This document shows, piece by piece, positions 1-12,465 of a stretch of DNA of 64,000 nt. The notes beneath the pieces are model-generated. The model made no database searches. It had not been told where the DNA came from and worked only from the letters and a program-made list of their open reading frames with translations. Origin of the DNA: Bacillus sp. JCM 19058. Lineage in GTDB: Bacteria > Bacillota > Bacilli > Bacillales_H > Bacillaceae_D. The number at the start of each line of letters is the position of its first letter. Position 1 is the stretch's first letter. The stretch is taken from positions 1-64,000 of the forward strand of contig BAXO01000005.1 in NCBI GenBank assembly GCA_001310555.1, written 5' to 3'. A program made the translations under genes and the position numbers.

Positions 1-126
1 TTCTGCCTCCCAAAAGGGAGTATCCTTTTTGACGAAAAAAAAGGGTCGGTTAAATGAATAGGGAAATCGCTAAACAGATCGTTAGATCTCATCCTGTTCC
101 TCCACCGATTCATCTTATTAAACGCG
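1..126. other. Left edge, no gene seen
   Basis: The first 126 bases, downstream of the rsfA stop, contain no supported ORF or strong hairpin; the flanking gene lies outside the window. Confidence 0.4.
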
Positions 127-748
127 TTACTTAGCGACTTTTTCTAAATTACCGTTTTTATCCATTTTGAAGGTTGAATTTGAAACCGATTCTTCATCTT
201 CCAAAATAGCCATACGGCGTGCTCGATTCATAATTTGGATAAGAGACTGGTAATCTTCCTCAATAATACTATTATCTTGTTTTGTTTTCGCTATCTCGCG
301 CTGAAGCTCTTGGTTTTTGTCCTCTAATTCTTTGTTTTTCTGCCGCAAGCTATCTAGTTCTTTATGGACACGTTCAGAAGACTGGCCGTTTTCGGCAAGA
401 GACTGAATAAATTGGAGCACTTGCTCCAGCGATAATTGTTGTTCAGGTACTGCATTCGGCAAAGCGGTACGCTCCGGCCAAGTTGGCTTCGTTTGAATAT
501 AATAATTAAATGAAGCAGCACGCTTCCGTTCCTTCCGCTCCTTTTTTTGCTTTGGCAATTTCCTTAATATATTGCTGTCTAACGACGGCATTCCAGCGAA
601 ACCCGCAAGCGGCGGACGTTCGATTTAAATCATCACCGACTTGGTCAAATGCACGCAGTTGTGTGCTTCCGTCTCGAATATGCTTGAGCACGGTTTCAGC
701 TAGCAAGACATCATCCTCATGGGACCAGGCATCTTGTCTGACTTTCAT
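127..748 (-). CDS. rsfA: RsfA-family prespore transcription regulator (frameshifted)
   Basis: The N-terminal part ([12 protein letters not shown]...[20 protein letters not shown]) is the Myb/SANT-like DNA-binding domain of the RsfA/YlbO family, which in Bacillus adjusts forespore gene expression. The C-terminal part is a predicted coiled coil ([20 protein letters not shown]) with a short tail. The two parts lie in different frames that join at a run of seven T on the plus strand (542-548); removing one base gives a protein of about 206 residues. I chose the ATG at 748 rather than the TTG at 757 because AAGGAG lies about 9 bases upstream of the ATG but touches the TTG. The family call is firm; the exact paralog is not. 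Confidence 0.8.
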
Positions 749-1049
749 ATCGTTCAACTCCTTATAAAGTTAGGTATCTCTGATAGCTAATACTCTTTCC
801 TAAAAATACGTTTTATATACCAGTGTGCTAGAAAAAAAATAAAAATCAAACGGATTGCGCATAGACAAGAGTAAGTCCTGAACGGATAACTACTGTAGTC
901 ATCGCCGTTTTAAAAAAATTATCGTAAGATCAGCCAGTTTCTAGCTACACATTCTTTTGAGTAAAATCTTATTTTATCCTTTTTTTCTTGAATTTAAACG
1001 TGTAAGATTATAAAAGTAGTTATTTTGACATCGTTAGAGGGGAAAAAAA
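749..1049. other. Divergent intergenic region, rsfA / histidine kinase
   Basis: About 300 bp of A/T-rich sequence between divergent genes. No convincing ORF is seen. A TTGAAT about 60 bases before the kinase start followed by TATAAA is a weak promoter candidate for the kinase, and AGAGGGG just before position 1050 is its ribosome binding site. No strong hairpin is evident. Confidence 0.4.
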
Positions 1050-3191
1050 ATGCTGAAAACATTACGTTCAAAGTTAATTTTGTTCTTTATGATTGCGACG
1101 TTTTTACCAGTGCTGCTTGTGGCCTATTTAACATTTTATTCGCAAAAAGAAACGCTATCCAATCAAATTGAACAAATGGTCTATATTTTTGCCGATAGCG
1201 TGGCAATATCGATGGAGAATTTTATTAAGGAGAGGCTATCGGATACGGCAACGTTGGCTGGAAATCCTGAGCTTTCCTCGAATGAATCGTCTCGTGATGC
1301 GATCCGTCGTCAGCTTAAAAGCTTCTCCGACACTCACGAACTCTACACAAATGTGCTATTTATTAATACTGAAGGGATTGTGATTGCCGATCTCGACAAT
1401 CGGATGGTCGGCCTCGATCTGAGTGAGCGGCAATGGGTAGAAGCAGGCTTGAATGGAGAGCCTTATTTTTCGGACGTCTATTTATCTGATTATAATAATG
1501 GCCCGACTTACAACGGCTAGTCCCGTCTTCGAGGATGGTGGCAAACTGGTAGGAGTCGTATCGACGATCATTGATTTTGACTACTTGTGGGAGCGGATCG
1601 ATACGTTCACAAATCATCAGCAAAATATGGGATTGGGTGGCTTTGCTTTCCTAATTAACGACTCGGGGAAAGTTATTGCTCATCAAGATGATAGTATGAT
1701 TTTGAACTACAATTTTCTTAAGCAGTACGATTTAACAAAAACGGATTTTGAACAGTTGATGAGCAATCGGGAAACGATTCACAGTGACGTGAACGACATG
1801 CTTCAAACCTTTGTGAAAATAGCACAGACACCTGGATTTACAAATGATTGGTATGTCGGGGTTGCTGTGTCGAATGAAAAAATACAAGAGCCTTTAAGAA
1901 TGCTTTTGATCAAGTATATTCTGTTATTTGTCTGTGTGCTGCTATTCATGCTGCTTGCGATCTACAAGCTTTCCTCCTTTATTGTAGCTCCGCTTCAGCG
2001 TTTGGTTGATGCTACATCTGATTTTGCCTTTGGCAAAAGGATATATCCTTTGCCCCCTGCTGACTATCAAGAGGTCGACACGTTAACGCGAACTTTTAAT
2101 ATGATGACGAGACGCCTTATCGAACGTGAAAAAAAGTCATCGAAAATCAACATTGATTCTCGAAACGACCGACAACGGAATTATTGCGATTCAAAAGAGC
2201 AGTCAAAAAATCACGACCTTTAATCGGACGTGTGAGCAGCTGTTCGGTTTAAGAAAGGAAAAAGTAATCGGACTTCCTTTAGAGGAGGCGCAGGAGGAAA
2301 GCCAAGTCCTGCAAAGCTTTATTGCGTCCGCGGGGTTAAAGGATGTCTGGCACAAGGAAATTACGAAAAACCACTTTCAATTTTCGTGCCCTTTTCATGG
2401 AAAGGATCGAGAATTTCTAGCGAGCGTCATGCTCCTACCAAAGCTGAGTAACGAAGACGAAGCTGAAGATATTTTGCTCATTTTTAATGACATAACTGAA
2501 AAGCAGGAAATGGAAAGAGAGCTTCTTCACTCGGAAAAGTTGCAGCTTGTCGGACAGCTTGCTGCGGGATTTGCCCACGAAATTCGTAATCCGCTTACGA
2601 CGATTCGCGGTTTCCTTCATCTGTACGAATCATCAGATTCGCCGCCGCAAGCATACAACCAATTAATGATCAAAGAAATTGATCGTGTCAATTCGATTAT
2701 TGAAGAGCTATTGCATCTGGCGAGTCCTAAGGCATTTGACAAAGTAAATACAAATATTACACGACTATTGAATGAAATTCATTTGTTTTATCAATCGGAA
2801 GCAAAAGCGAAAAAGATCGATTTTCAAACAAACGTTGAGCCCTTGCCGAACGTATATCTCGATCCGGACAAGCTCCATCAAGTATTGCTCAACCTTGTCA
2901 AAAATGGGCTTGAGGCTATTGGTACTGACGGTCGATTAACTATTTCAGCAAGAGCTGAAATGGGTAGGAACAAGATCGTAATCGAAGTCATAGATTCCGG
3001 CAACGGCATGGATAAGCAGACAATCGAAAAAAATTGGTACACCGTTTTATACGACAAAGGAAACAGGAACCGGACTCGGATTAATGATTTGCTTCCGCAT
3101 TATAGAGGAAATGAAAGGAAGCATAACAGTAGAAAGCGAACAAGGGGAAGGGACCGTTTTTACTATTATGCTGCCAATCGAGCAAGAATAA
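1050..3191 (+). CDS. Membrane sensor histidine kinase, Cache-HAMP-PAS-HisKA-HATPase (frameshifted)
   Basis: Joining three frames gives a two-component sensor kinase of about 710 residues. An N-terminal membrane helix (LILFFMIATFLPVLLVAYL) is followed by an extracytoplasmic double-Cache-like sensor, a second helix (YILLFVCVLLFMLLAIYKL), a HAMP segment, a PAS domain (TDNGIIAIQKSSQKITTFN), the HisKA H-box (GFAHEIRNPLTTIRGFL) with its phospho-accepting His, and an HATPase domain with N-box (HQVLLNLVKNGLEAI). The G boxes are restored only after frame correction at the A run 3027-3033. Other breaks are near 1505 and at 2129-2135. No response regulator is adjacent, so this is an orphan kinase; a sporulation phosphorelay kinase (KinA-E type) is a reasonable inference, not shown. 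Confidence 0.85.
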
Positions 3192-3312
3192 ACTCGTATC
3201 AGCAAGCTGAAACATCGAGGAATCAAGTAGAAATCCTAGTTCATCAGGATGATATGACGTAATCGGGGCAATGCTTTAATCCTGTCTACCATTCTGTAAA
3301 ATTGAGGAACAT

Positions 3313-3357
3313 AAAAGAGAAGGCTGTGGCGTTGTTTGCCATTCCTTCTCTTTTCTT
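3313..3357 (+). terminator. Rho-independent terminator after histidine kinase
   Basis: Inverted repeat AAAAGAGAAGG / CCTTCTCTTTT with a loop of about 20 bases, symmetrical enough to serve both the kinase and the convergent rarA transcript. Confidence 0.7.
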
Positions 3358-3403
3358 ATTCTAAACATGGCTCTTCTCTCGAAAGAACGGGTAAAGTCAG
3401 GCG

Positions 3404-4664
3404 CTATTTCAGCTTGTTATATACATCGGCCAATGCTTGTTCAAATTTACCCGTCCTTTTCGCTTGGTAGTAGCTTGAACCTTTTAAGGCGTCAGGCAAG
3501 TACTGCTGCTTAACCCAGCCGTGCTGAAAATTATGGGGATACTGGTAGCTCGCCCCACGGCCAAGCTGCTTTGCTCCTTGATAATGTGCGTCTTGCAAAT
3601 GCTTCGGTACTTGACCGATTTTTCCTTTGCGAATATCGGCAAGAGCAGCATCGACGGCAACGATCGCACTATTTGATTTTGGTGAGAGTGCCAATTCGAT
3701 CACGGCGTTTGCCAACGGAATACGGGCTTCTGGTAACCCGAGACGTTCAGCGGATTCAATCGCTGCCAAGTTCTTGCACCGGCCTGCGGGCTAGCGAGTC
3801 CGATATCCTCATAAGCAATGACGAGCAAACGCCGTCCGATACTGATTAAATCCCCTGCTTCCAGCAAGCGCGCAAGGTAATGAAGGGAGGCGTTAACATC
3901 ACTGCCACGGATCGATTTTTGAAAGGCGGACAGAACATCATAGTGAGCATCACCATCCTTATCGTGCTGAAAGCTTTTTTTCTGGATCGATGTTTCTGCA
4001 GTAGAGAGGGTTATTTTCTTTTGTCCGCTTTTGTCCGGGCGTGTGGATAAGACGGCAAGCTCAAGTCCGTTCAGGCTGAGCGAACATCGCCACCGCAAGC
4101 GAACGCCAAATGCTCAAGCGCCTCACCCGTTATTTCTATCGCCTCTTTGCCAAATCCGTTTTCTTCATCTGCTAACGCTCGTTCCAGTGCAAGCTTAATT
4201 TCAGCTTCATCTAGCCTACTTAATTCAAAAATTTGACAACGACTACGAATCGCTGGGTTTATCGCATGAAATGGATTGGCCGTTGTCGCGCCAATCAAAA
4301 TAAGTAATCCACTTTCGAGGTAAGGCAGGAGAAAATCCTGCTTTGCTTTGTCTAGGCGATGAACCTCATCTAAAATAACGATAAGCTGTCCGTACATTTT
4401 CGCTTCTTCGACCGCAATTTGCATATCCTTTTTCGAATGCTCAACCGCATTAAGCATTTTAAAATGTGTATCCGTTGTCCCGGCGATGGCCCGGGCAATT
4501 GAAGTTTTTCCTATCCCCGGAGGTCCGTACAAAATCATGGAAGAAAGCTGATCAGCGTCGATCATACGCCGTAATAGCTGTCCTTCGGCAAGAAGGTGCT
4601 GCTGTCCGAGCATTTCCTCAATTTTAGTCGGTCGCATTCGATAGGCAAGTGGCTGCTTACGCAT
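3404..4664 (-). CDS. rarA: Replication-associated recombination protein RarA (MgsA), frameshifted
   Basis: AAA+ ATPase of the RarA/MgsA/WHIP family, acting at stalled replication forks. The Walker A motif is GPPGIGKTS, Walker B is VILDEVHRLDK, and sensor 1 is GATTANP. The C-terminal part shows the family oligomerisation region with YEDIGLA and HPFNFQHGW-like (YPHNFQHGWVKQQYLP) motifs. The start at 4664 (MRKQPLAYRMRP) has GGAGG 7 bases upstream. Two breaks, near 4075 and 3770, each fit loss of one G on the plus strand (a C on the coding strand); restoring them gives about 420 residues, the normal length. In B. subtilis rarA also lies beside cymR, but yrvM between them is missing here. Confidence 0.92.
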
Positions 4665-4807
4665 ATGCCAGCCTCCTTTCAAATCGATAAATGGTCGTAC
4701 GTCAACCATTCCCTGCTGAGTCTGCTTACTAGTGTAGCGGAAGTTGACGAAAATGCCAATCATTTGCAAACTTTTAAGCCGTCTCTCACCATTCGGGTAG
4801 TTTTTCG

Positions 4808-4816
4808 TGCTATAAT
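4808..4816 (+). promoter_or_regulatory. Extended -10 promoter (TGCTATAAT)
   Basis: TG-N-TATAAT sits 32 bases before the TTG start of the YczE-like gene. A matching -35 is weak, as is usual with extended -10 sites. It probably drives the membrane protein-cymR-iscS-mnmA series. Confidence 0.6.
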
Positions 4817-4848
4817 GACAAGGAATTAAATAGAGAGAAGGGTTTTTG

Positions 4849-5549
4849 TTGGAGAGAGCTTATGGTGGCCGACAATTGCAAGTTCGACGTTGGTCCATTT
4901 TTACAGTTGGCTTACTGATTATGTCCTTTGGAATTGTTTTAATGATCAAGGCCGACCTCGGCAGCGCCCCTGGGACGTTCTGCATATTGGGTTAACGCTC
5001 CAATTTGGTTTAACCGTCGGCAGCTGGTCTATAATAATAGGAAGCGTTGTATTAGCATTAAGCAGTTGGTTAACAAAGGAGTGGCCGCAGCTTGGTGCCT
5101 TTTTGAATATGGTCCTTGTAGGCGGATTTATCGACTTATTTATGTGGATGGTTCCCGCACCAGACGGATTACTATGGCAGTGGCTCCTCCTCACATTAGG
5201 CATGTTCGTACTTGCTTACGGAATGGGGTTTTATATTGCTCCTCAATGCGGGGCAGGACCTAGAGATAGTTTAATGATCGCCTTGACAAAAAGGACAGGC
5301 TGGAATGTTCGGTGGACGAGAAGTATCATTGAAGTCGTAGTCCTGACTACAGGCTGGCTGTTAGGCGGTCCTGTCTTTGCCGGTACTTTACTGTTCTGCT
5401 TTGGAATTGGCCCGCTTGTCGGCATCGCACTGCCGCAATGTCAAAGGCTTGTGGATTCTATATTAGAAAGAAGGGTTAACTATGAAAATTTCAACAAAGG
5501 GTCGCTACGGTCTCACGATCATGATCGCGCTGGCGAAAAAATCCGGTGA
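4849..5549 (+). CDS. YczE/YyaS-type multi-pass membrane protein (frameshifted)
   Basis: Predicted integral membrane protein with about five to six hydrophobic segments and the conserved look of the YczE/YyaS/YitT group (IKADLGSAPWDVLHIGL; QCGAGPRDSLMIALTKRTG). Its function is unknown. The TTG start at 4849 precedes RAYGGRQLQVRRWSIFTVGLL. A break near 4975 is repaired by one extra C (CCCC to CCCCC), restoring the SAPWDV motif. The reading frame as sequenced runs 68 bases into cymR; another frame would stop at 5480, just before cymR, so the 3' end may hold a second indel. It replaces yrvM of the B. subtilis order. Confidence 0.7.
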
Positions 5550-5901
5550 AGGACCGGTATCTTTAAAATCGATTGCTAAAGAATACCATTTGTCCGAACA
5601 TTATTTGGAGCAGCTCATTGCGCCATTACGCAATGCCCTGCTTGTGAAAAGTGTTCGCGGGGCTTACGGAGGCTATATGCTTGGAAAGGAAGCTAAGGAT
5701 ATTACAGCTGGCGACATAATTCGCGTACTGGAGGGGCCGATTAGCCCGGTCGAAGTGATGGAGGACGAGGAGCCAGCTAAGCGCGATCTTTGGATTAAAA
5801 TTCGTGATGCGGTGAAAGACGTTCTTGATTCGACGACTCTTGAGGATTTGGCAAATTTCGAAGGCGCGGATGAACAAGAATCTTACATGTTCTACATTTA
5901 A
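5482..5901 (+). CDS. cymR: Rrf2-family repressor of cysteine metabolism CymR
   Basis: Intact 139-residue Rrf2 protein (MKISTKGRYGLTIMIALAKK; winged-helix LSEHYLEQLIAPLRNALLVKSVRGAYGGY). It lacks the three clustered cysteines of IscR-type iron-sulfur members, as CymR does. CymR with CysK represses cysteine uptake and biosynthesis genes in Bacillus. Position directly before iscS and mnmA matches the B. subtilis order. AGAAGGG precedes the ATG. Confidence 0.9.
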   Translation: MKISTKGRYGLTIMIALAKKSGEGPVSLKSIAKEYHLSEHYLEQLIAPLRNALLVKSVRGAYGGYMLGKEAKDITAGDIIRVLEGPISPVEVMEDEEPAKRDLWIKIRDAVKDVLDSTTLEDLANFEGADEQESYMFYI

Positions 5902-6026
5902 AAATTTATTCATGAGCACGTAAAGCTTCTAAATGAACGGATCGCAGCTGCGACTGACACATATGAAAAACCGTTTAGAGAAGGCCTCCCTTTTTAATTA
6001 GAAGCAGATAAAGAAGGTGAACCAAT

Positions 6027-7188
6027 TTGGAGCGTATATATCTTGATCATGCGGCTACAGCTCCGCTTCATCCGGAGGTTTTGCAGGAGATGCTGCCGTT
6101 TTTACAGGAGCATTACGGAAATCCGTCTAGTATTCATCAATTTGGGCGGAAAGCAAGAGCTGCGGTTGATGAATCGAGGGAGAAGATTTCCAATAGCTTG
6201 AAAGTAAAGCCGCAAACGCTTATTTTTACGAGCGGTGGAACGGAAGCAAACAATTTGGCAATCAGCGGCTTTGCCTTGGAGCATCAAGATAATGGCAAGC
6301 ATATTATTACGTCTGAAGTCGAGCACCATGCCGTCTTAAATGCTTGTCAGGAGCTTGAACAGCGCGGCTTTGATGTCACTTATTTACCAGTTGATCAAAC
6401 TGGGTGTGTAGCTCCAGAGCAAGTAAAACGAGCGTTGCGTGATGATACGATTCTCGTCACCATTATGTATGGGAACAATGAAGTCGGAACGATTCAGCTA
6501 TTGCGGAACTGGCCAAGGTCGTTCAAGCGCACCAGGCTGTGTTTCATACGGATGCGGTTCAGGCATTTGGAGCGGTTGAGCTTAATCCTGAACAGCTCGG
6601 TGTAGACATGCTTTCCGTCTCTGCCCATAAAATGAATGGACCGAAAGGAGTCGGTCTACTGCATGTGAAGGAAGAGCTTCGCTTACGTCCGTTATTATTT
6701 GGTGGAGAACAGGAACGGAAGCGGAGAGCTGGTACGGAAAATGTCGCGGCAATCGTTGGCTTTGCAAAAGCTGTAGAGCTGAGCACTGCTACAGCGAAAG
6801 AAAAACAACGTCGCTATTCCAAGTACCAACAATTGTTTATCGAGACGTTTAAAGAGCATGAACTGACCTTTTTCGTCAATGGACATCCGAGCGAACGTTT
6901 ACCGCAAATTTTAAATGTAAGCTTTCCTGGTGTTAGTATCGAATCCTGCTCGTTAATCTCGATCTAGCTGGACTTGCCGCTTCCAGTGGCTCAGCCTGTA
7001 CAGCTGGCTCAATTGCACCTTCGCACGTTTTGACAGCAATGTTCGGGAGCGAAAACGAACGAACCGCATCTGCGCTTCGACTCAGCTTTGGACTAACAAA
7101 CAGTACGGAACAAATGAATAAAGCAGCTAAGCTAACAGCAGAAACTGTAAAAAGACTTCAGCAGCAGGAAATAACCTTCATTGAATAG
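6027..7188 (+). CDS. iscS: Cysteine desulfurase, IscS/NifS type (frameshifted)
   Basis: Class V aminotransferase-fold, PLP-dependent cysteine desulfurase; next to mnmA it probably supplies sulfur for tRNA 2-thiouridine, like B. subtilis YrvO. Visible motifs are YLDHAATAPLHPEV, SGGTEANNLAI, VEHHAVL, the PLP-lysine segment SVSAHKMNGPKGVG, and the active-site cysteine loop SSGSACTAGS near the C-terminus. Breaks near 6501 (CAGCTATT, one C short) and 6943 (TCCTGC, one C short) are both repaired by adding C. The start is TTG at 6027 behind AGAAGGTG. Joined length is about 387 residues, normal for the family. Confidence 0.92.
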
Positions 7189-7202
7189 CTGCTGGAGCTT
7201 AG

Positions 7203-8975
<1,773 letters not shown>

Positions 8976-8988
8976 AGGGTGAGTAAAC

Positions 8989-11256
8989 ATGAAGGATGAG
9001 CAAGCAGTAGTAAACGTCGAACGTGGGTATATTAAAGGAGAAGTGCTCCACGTTGTTTTTCGAAACGAGGAAAATTATTACACTGTGGCTCTTGTCCTCA
9101 TTCGCTCCACAAATGAAGAGATAAAGGAAAGAAAGATGGCGGTTGTCGGAACGTTGCCACAGCTTGAGCCTGGTGAAATTTTTCTGTTTTACGGTTATGA
9201 GAGTGAGCATCCTCGCTTTGGCAGCCAGTATCACGTTCAAGAATTCAAGCGGGAGCTCCGGAGACGAAGCAAGGAATTGTCCAATATTTATCGAGTGATC
9301 GCTTTCCCGGAATCGGTAAGCGAACGGCAGAGAAGATTGTGGAGGCGCTTGGGGAACGGGCGATAACGCGTATTGTTGAAGATCGTTCGACCCTTAAGCA
9401 AGTTCCTAAGCTGACAAAAGAAAAAGCCGATCTCCTCTATCAACAGCTCATGGAACACCAAGGAATTGAACAAGTGTTAATGACGTTAACGAAATACGGA
9501 TTTGGACTGGAATTATCGTTAAAAATATATCAAGTTTATAAAACGCAAGCCCTTGACGTTATTCAAAACAACCCGTATCAACTGATTTCAGACGTTGAAG
9601 GAATCGCCTTCCGCCGGGCCGATCAATTGGGAGCAGCTACCGGTATTACCGGGAACCATCCGGATCGGATTCGCGCTGGCTGTCTGTTTTTGCTGCAGGA
9701 GCTATGCTTGCAGGAAGGACATATGTTTTTACCCGAGCATGAGCTAATCCCGCAGGTAGAACGTTTGCTATCTTCTCCGAGTCATAAAGTAAGTGCCGAC
9801 GAAATCTCCGGCCAATTGGTTAGCATCGTTGAGGAATCCAAGGTCATGATCGAGGAGGAACGCATTTATTTAAACTCGCTTTATTTTGCCGAGAAAGGAA
9901 TTGTCTCAAGCGTAAGGCGTTTATTAGATTCAGAAATCGAAGACGTTTTTCCCGAGGCTGAGTTTTTAAAAATGCTTGGAGAGCTTGAGGAAGAGCTAAG
10001 TATAACGTACGCCCCCTCACAAAAAGATGCAATTCAAACAGCTCTGTCACACCCGCTCATGATCTTAACCGGAGGACCGGGGACAGGGAAAACAACTGTA
10101 ATTAAAGGAATCGTCGAAGGCTATGCGCGCTTGCACGGAATTTCGCTCGATCCGAAGTCCTATACACGGAGCAATCCGTTTCCGCTACTTTTGGTCGCAC
10201 CGACTGGCCGAGCCGCTAAACGCTTGAGCGAAGCAACCGGTCTCCCGGCCACGACTATTCACCGATTGCTGGGCTGGAAAGGGGGGAACGGAGGCTTCGA
10301 AAAGGACGAATTTGAGCCGTTGCATGGACAGCTGCTCATTGTAGATGAAGTCTCGATGGTCGATAGCTGGCTAGCCAATCAGCTGCTTAAATCTGTTCCT
10401 TCTGGAATGCAGGTCGTTCTTGTCGGTGATCAGGATCAGCTTCCTTCCGTTGGGCCAGGTCAAGTGCTTAAGGATTTTCTTGATTCTCGTATTATCCCAA
10501 CAACCTCTTTGACGGATATTTACCGCCAAGCGGAAGGATCCTCCATTATTGAACTGGCTCACTCTATGAAGGAAGGGAAAGTACCGCCGGATTTAACGGA
10601 GGCTCATCCGGATCGTCGTTTTTTTTGCTTGTACAACCGAGCAAGTTCAAGATGCAGTATGGCAAATTTGCCAAAGTGCGCAAAAAAAGGGCTATGAACC
10701 GAGAGATATACAGGTTTTGGCGCCGATGTATAAAGGGAGTGCTGGGATTACTGAGCTGAATGTCATGCTCCAGCGTCTTTTTAATCCAAAAAAGGACGGA
10801 CGCCGAGAACTGGCGTTTGGAGAAGTGGTTTATCGTACCGGTGACGTAGTGCTCCAGCTCGTCAATAATCCAGATGAACATGTATATAACGGAGATCGAG
10901 GGGAAATTGTCGCCATTTTTTTCGCGAAGGAGAATGTGGACAGGCAGGATCAAATCGTCGTTTCTTTTGACGGCACTGAAGTGACTTACAATAAAAAGGA
11001 TTTAAACCAAATAACGCACGCTTACTGTTGTTCTATTCACAAGTCACAAGGTAGCGAATTTCCGATTGTCGTTATGCCAGTTGTGCGCGGCTATACACGG
11101 ATGCTGCGGCGAAAGTTACTTTATACCGGTATTACAAGAGCTAAGCAGTTTTTACTGCTTTGTGGTGAGCTATCGTCATTTCATAAAGCGGTAACAAAAA
11201 AACGTCGAAGAACAGCGAAACTCAATGCTTTGCGAAAAGCTCCAATCCCTGAATGA
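8989..11256 (+). CDS. recD2: SF1B DNA helicase RecD2 (frameshifted)
   Basis: ATP-dependent 5'-3' DNA helicase of the RecD2 (YrrC) type, which acts without RecBC. The long N-terminal region has helix-hairpin-helix-like FPGIGKRTAEKIVEALG. Helicase motifs follow: Walker A LTGGPGTGKTT, APTGRAAKRL, Walker B LIVDEVSMVD, VLVGDQDQLPSVGPG, and the late motifs AYCCSIHKSQGSEFPIVV and LLYTGITRAKQ. Two breaks: near 9257 one C is missing (CTCCGG), and at the T run 10619-10626 there is one extra T. Joined length is about 755 residues, slightly shorter than some homologues. AAGGGTGAG precedes the ATG, 14 bases after yrrB. Confidence 0.93.
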
Positions 11257-11334
11257 ACGTAATGGAAATGGTCAACCAACATAATCGGCGTGAATTCCCA
11301 TACACTAAATATGTTCGGGAAGGTGGCGAGCACT

Positions 11335-11808
11335 TTGCGAACATTTTCAACTGTTGAAGGACTGCCGATTATTGAGCTATCGGGCGGTCGGGAGCTGGGA
11401 CAAGTATTGGATTTGCTATTTTCCGGACAGCAGGTTACAGGCTTTGTAATCGATAAGAAAGGGTGGATGAATCGACACCTATTTCTCGCTGTTGAAGATG
11501 TTTCAAGCTTTGGACAAGATGGGATCATGATCGATAATGCCTCCAAACTTCAGCCGTATAAAACCAATGAACGCCAAGCCTATCCGTTAAAGCAAGGGAA
11601 AGAAAAGGTGCGCGGCAAATCACTGTTAACAACTGAGGGTGAAAAGCTCGGTTTGGTAGAAGATGTATACTTCAATGAAGAAGTGGGGACAATCATAGGG
11701 TATGAAGTGACGGATGGATTGCTGGCTGATATTGTCGAAGGACGAAAAGTCGTAAAAGGAAAAGGAAAGCTTACCGTCGGCAAAGATAAAGCGATCTTAT
11801 CCATCTAG
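11335..11808 (+). CDS. yrrD: PRC-barrel domain protein YrrD
   Basis: Two PRC-barrel-like halves (TVEGLPIIELSGGRELGQVLDLLF and KSLLTTEGEKLGLVEDVYFNEEVGTIIGYEVTDG) in a soluble protein of about 157 residues. I chose TTG at 11335 (MRTFSTVEGLP) because AAGGTGG lies 8 bases upstream and the family starts this way; the frame is open further upstream to 11290. The molecular role is unknown. It follows recD2 as in B. subtilis. Confidence 0.75.
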   Translation: MRTFSTVEGLPIIELSGGRELGQVLDLLFSGQQVTGFVIDKKGWMNRHLFLAVEDVSSFGQDGIMIDNASKLQPYKTNERQAYPLKQGKEKVRGKSLLTTEGEKLGLVEDVYFNEEVGTIIGYEVTDGLLADIVEGRKVVKGKGKLTVGKDKAILSI

Positions 11809-11822
11809 AGGAGGATCCTATC

Positions 11823-12011
11823 GTGCGTTGCCCCAATTGTCAAAGTAAGGACATCGGGAAAATTGGAACAAACCAATACTATTGCTGGAGCTGCTTTGTG
11901 GAAATGAGCTTGAACGAAGGAAAGCTTTCTTTGCATCAAGTAGAAGAAGACGGCTCTCTTAGCTCATTGGATGATTTATTTGAAGATCACGATCTTCAAG
12001 TAGGGATGTAA
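11823..12011 (+). CDS. Small zinc-ribbon protein
   Basis: A 62-residue protein beginning at GTG behind GAGGAGG. It carries two CxxC pairs (CPNC near the N-terminus and CWSC about 20 residues on) typical of a zinc ribbon, then an acidic C-terminal tail. Short proteins of this sort follow yrrD in other Bacillus genomes. Function unknown. Confidence 0.75.
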   Translation: MRCPNCQSKDIGKIGTNQYYCWSCFVEMSLNEGKLSLHQVEEDGSLSSLDDLFEDHDLQVGM

Positions 12012-12033
12012 TACGAAGCAAGGAGTGATTGCA

Positions 12034-12195
12034 ATGCGGAAAGCAATGGGCTCTTTAGTTGCGATTGGAGTAGGCGCAGCAGCTTACTCAATGAGCAGCC
12101 GTAAAACAAAAAGACGATTCAATGCATTGATCCAGCCGATGACAAGGCTTGATTTTAAACGAATGCGGAAAAAGATCGTCAAAACGCTTCGATGA
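12034..12195 (+). CDS. Small basic YrzQ-like protein
   Basis: A 53-codon ORF too short for many gene callers: ATG at 12034 behind GGAGTG, ending TGA at 12193. The N-terminus is hydrophobic (MGSLVAIGVGAAAYSMS), followed by a strongly basic segment (RKTKRRFNALI, FKRMRKKIVKTLR). It resembles the YrzQ/DUF3918 family of small proteins found at this position in Bacillus. It is followed at once by a terminator. Function unknown. Confidence 0.7.
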   Translation: MRKAMGSLVAIGVGAAAYSMSSRKTKRRFNALIQPMTRLDFKRMRKKIVKTLR

Positions 12196-12196
12196 A

Positions 12197-12226
12197 AAAG
12201 CCGGCCGAATAGGCCGGTTTTTTTGC
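12197..12226 (+). terminator. Rho-independent terminator
   Basis: GCCGGCC-GAATA-GGCCGG followed by seven T. It ends the recD2-yrrD-small protein series. Confidence 0.88.
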
Positions 12227-12465
12227 ACTTTGAGGAAGTTGGTTTGGAATTTTTCAAAAGCGTGAGAGCCCCGTAATCGTATCTACGAATAAAGCTATTA
12301 AAGATACGACAAAAAAAATCGTTTTTTATGCAAAAAGCCACCTCACTACTATTTGGAATCGGTTTCATGACCGACCTGTGACTAGAGATGGAACGAACGT
12401 GCCCAATCCGATTCTTGCTGATAAAAGTCGTCAACCAAGTACACACTAGGTGTGAGGTGGGCTGT

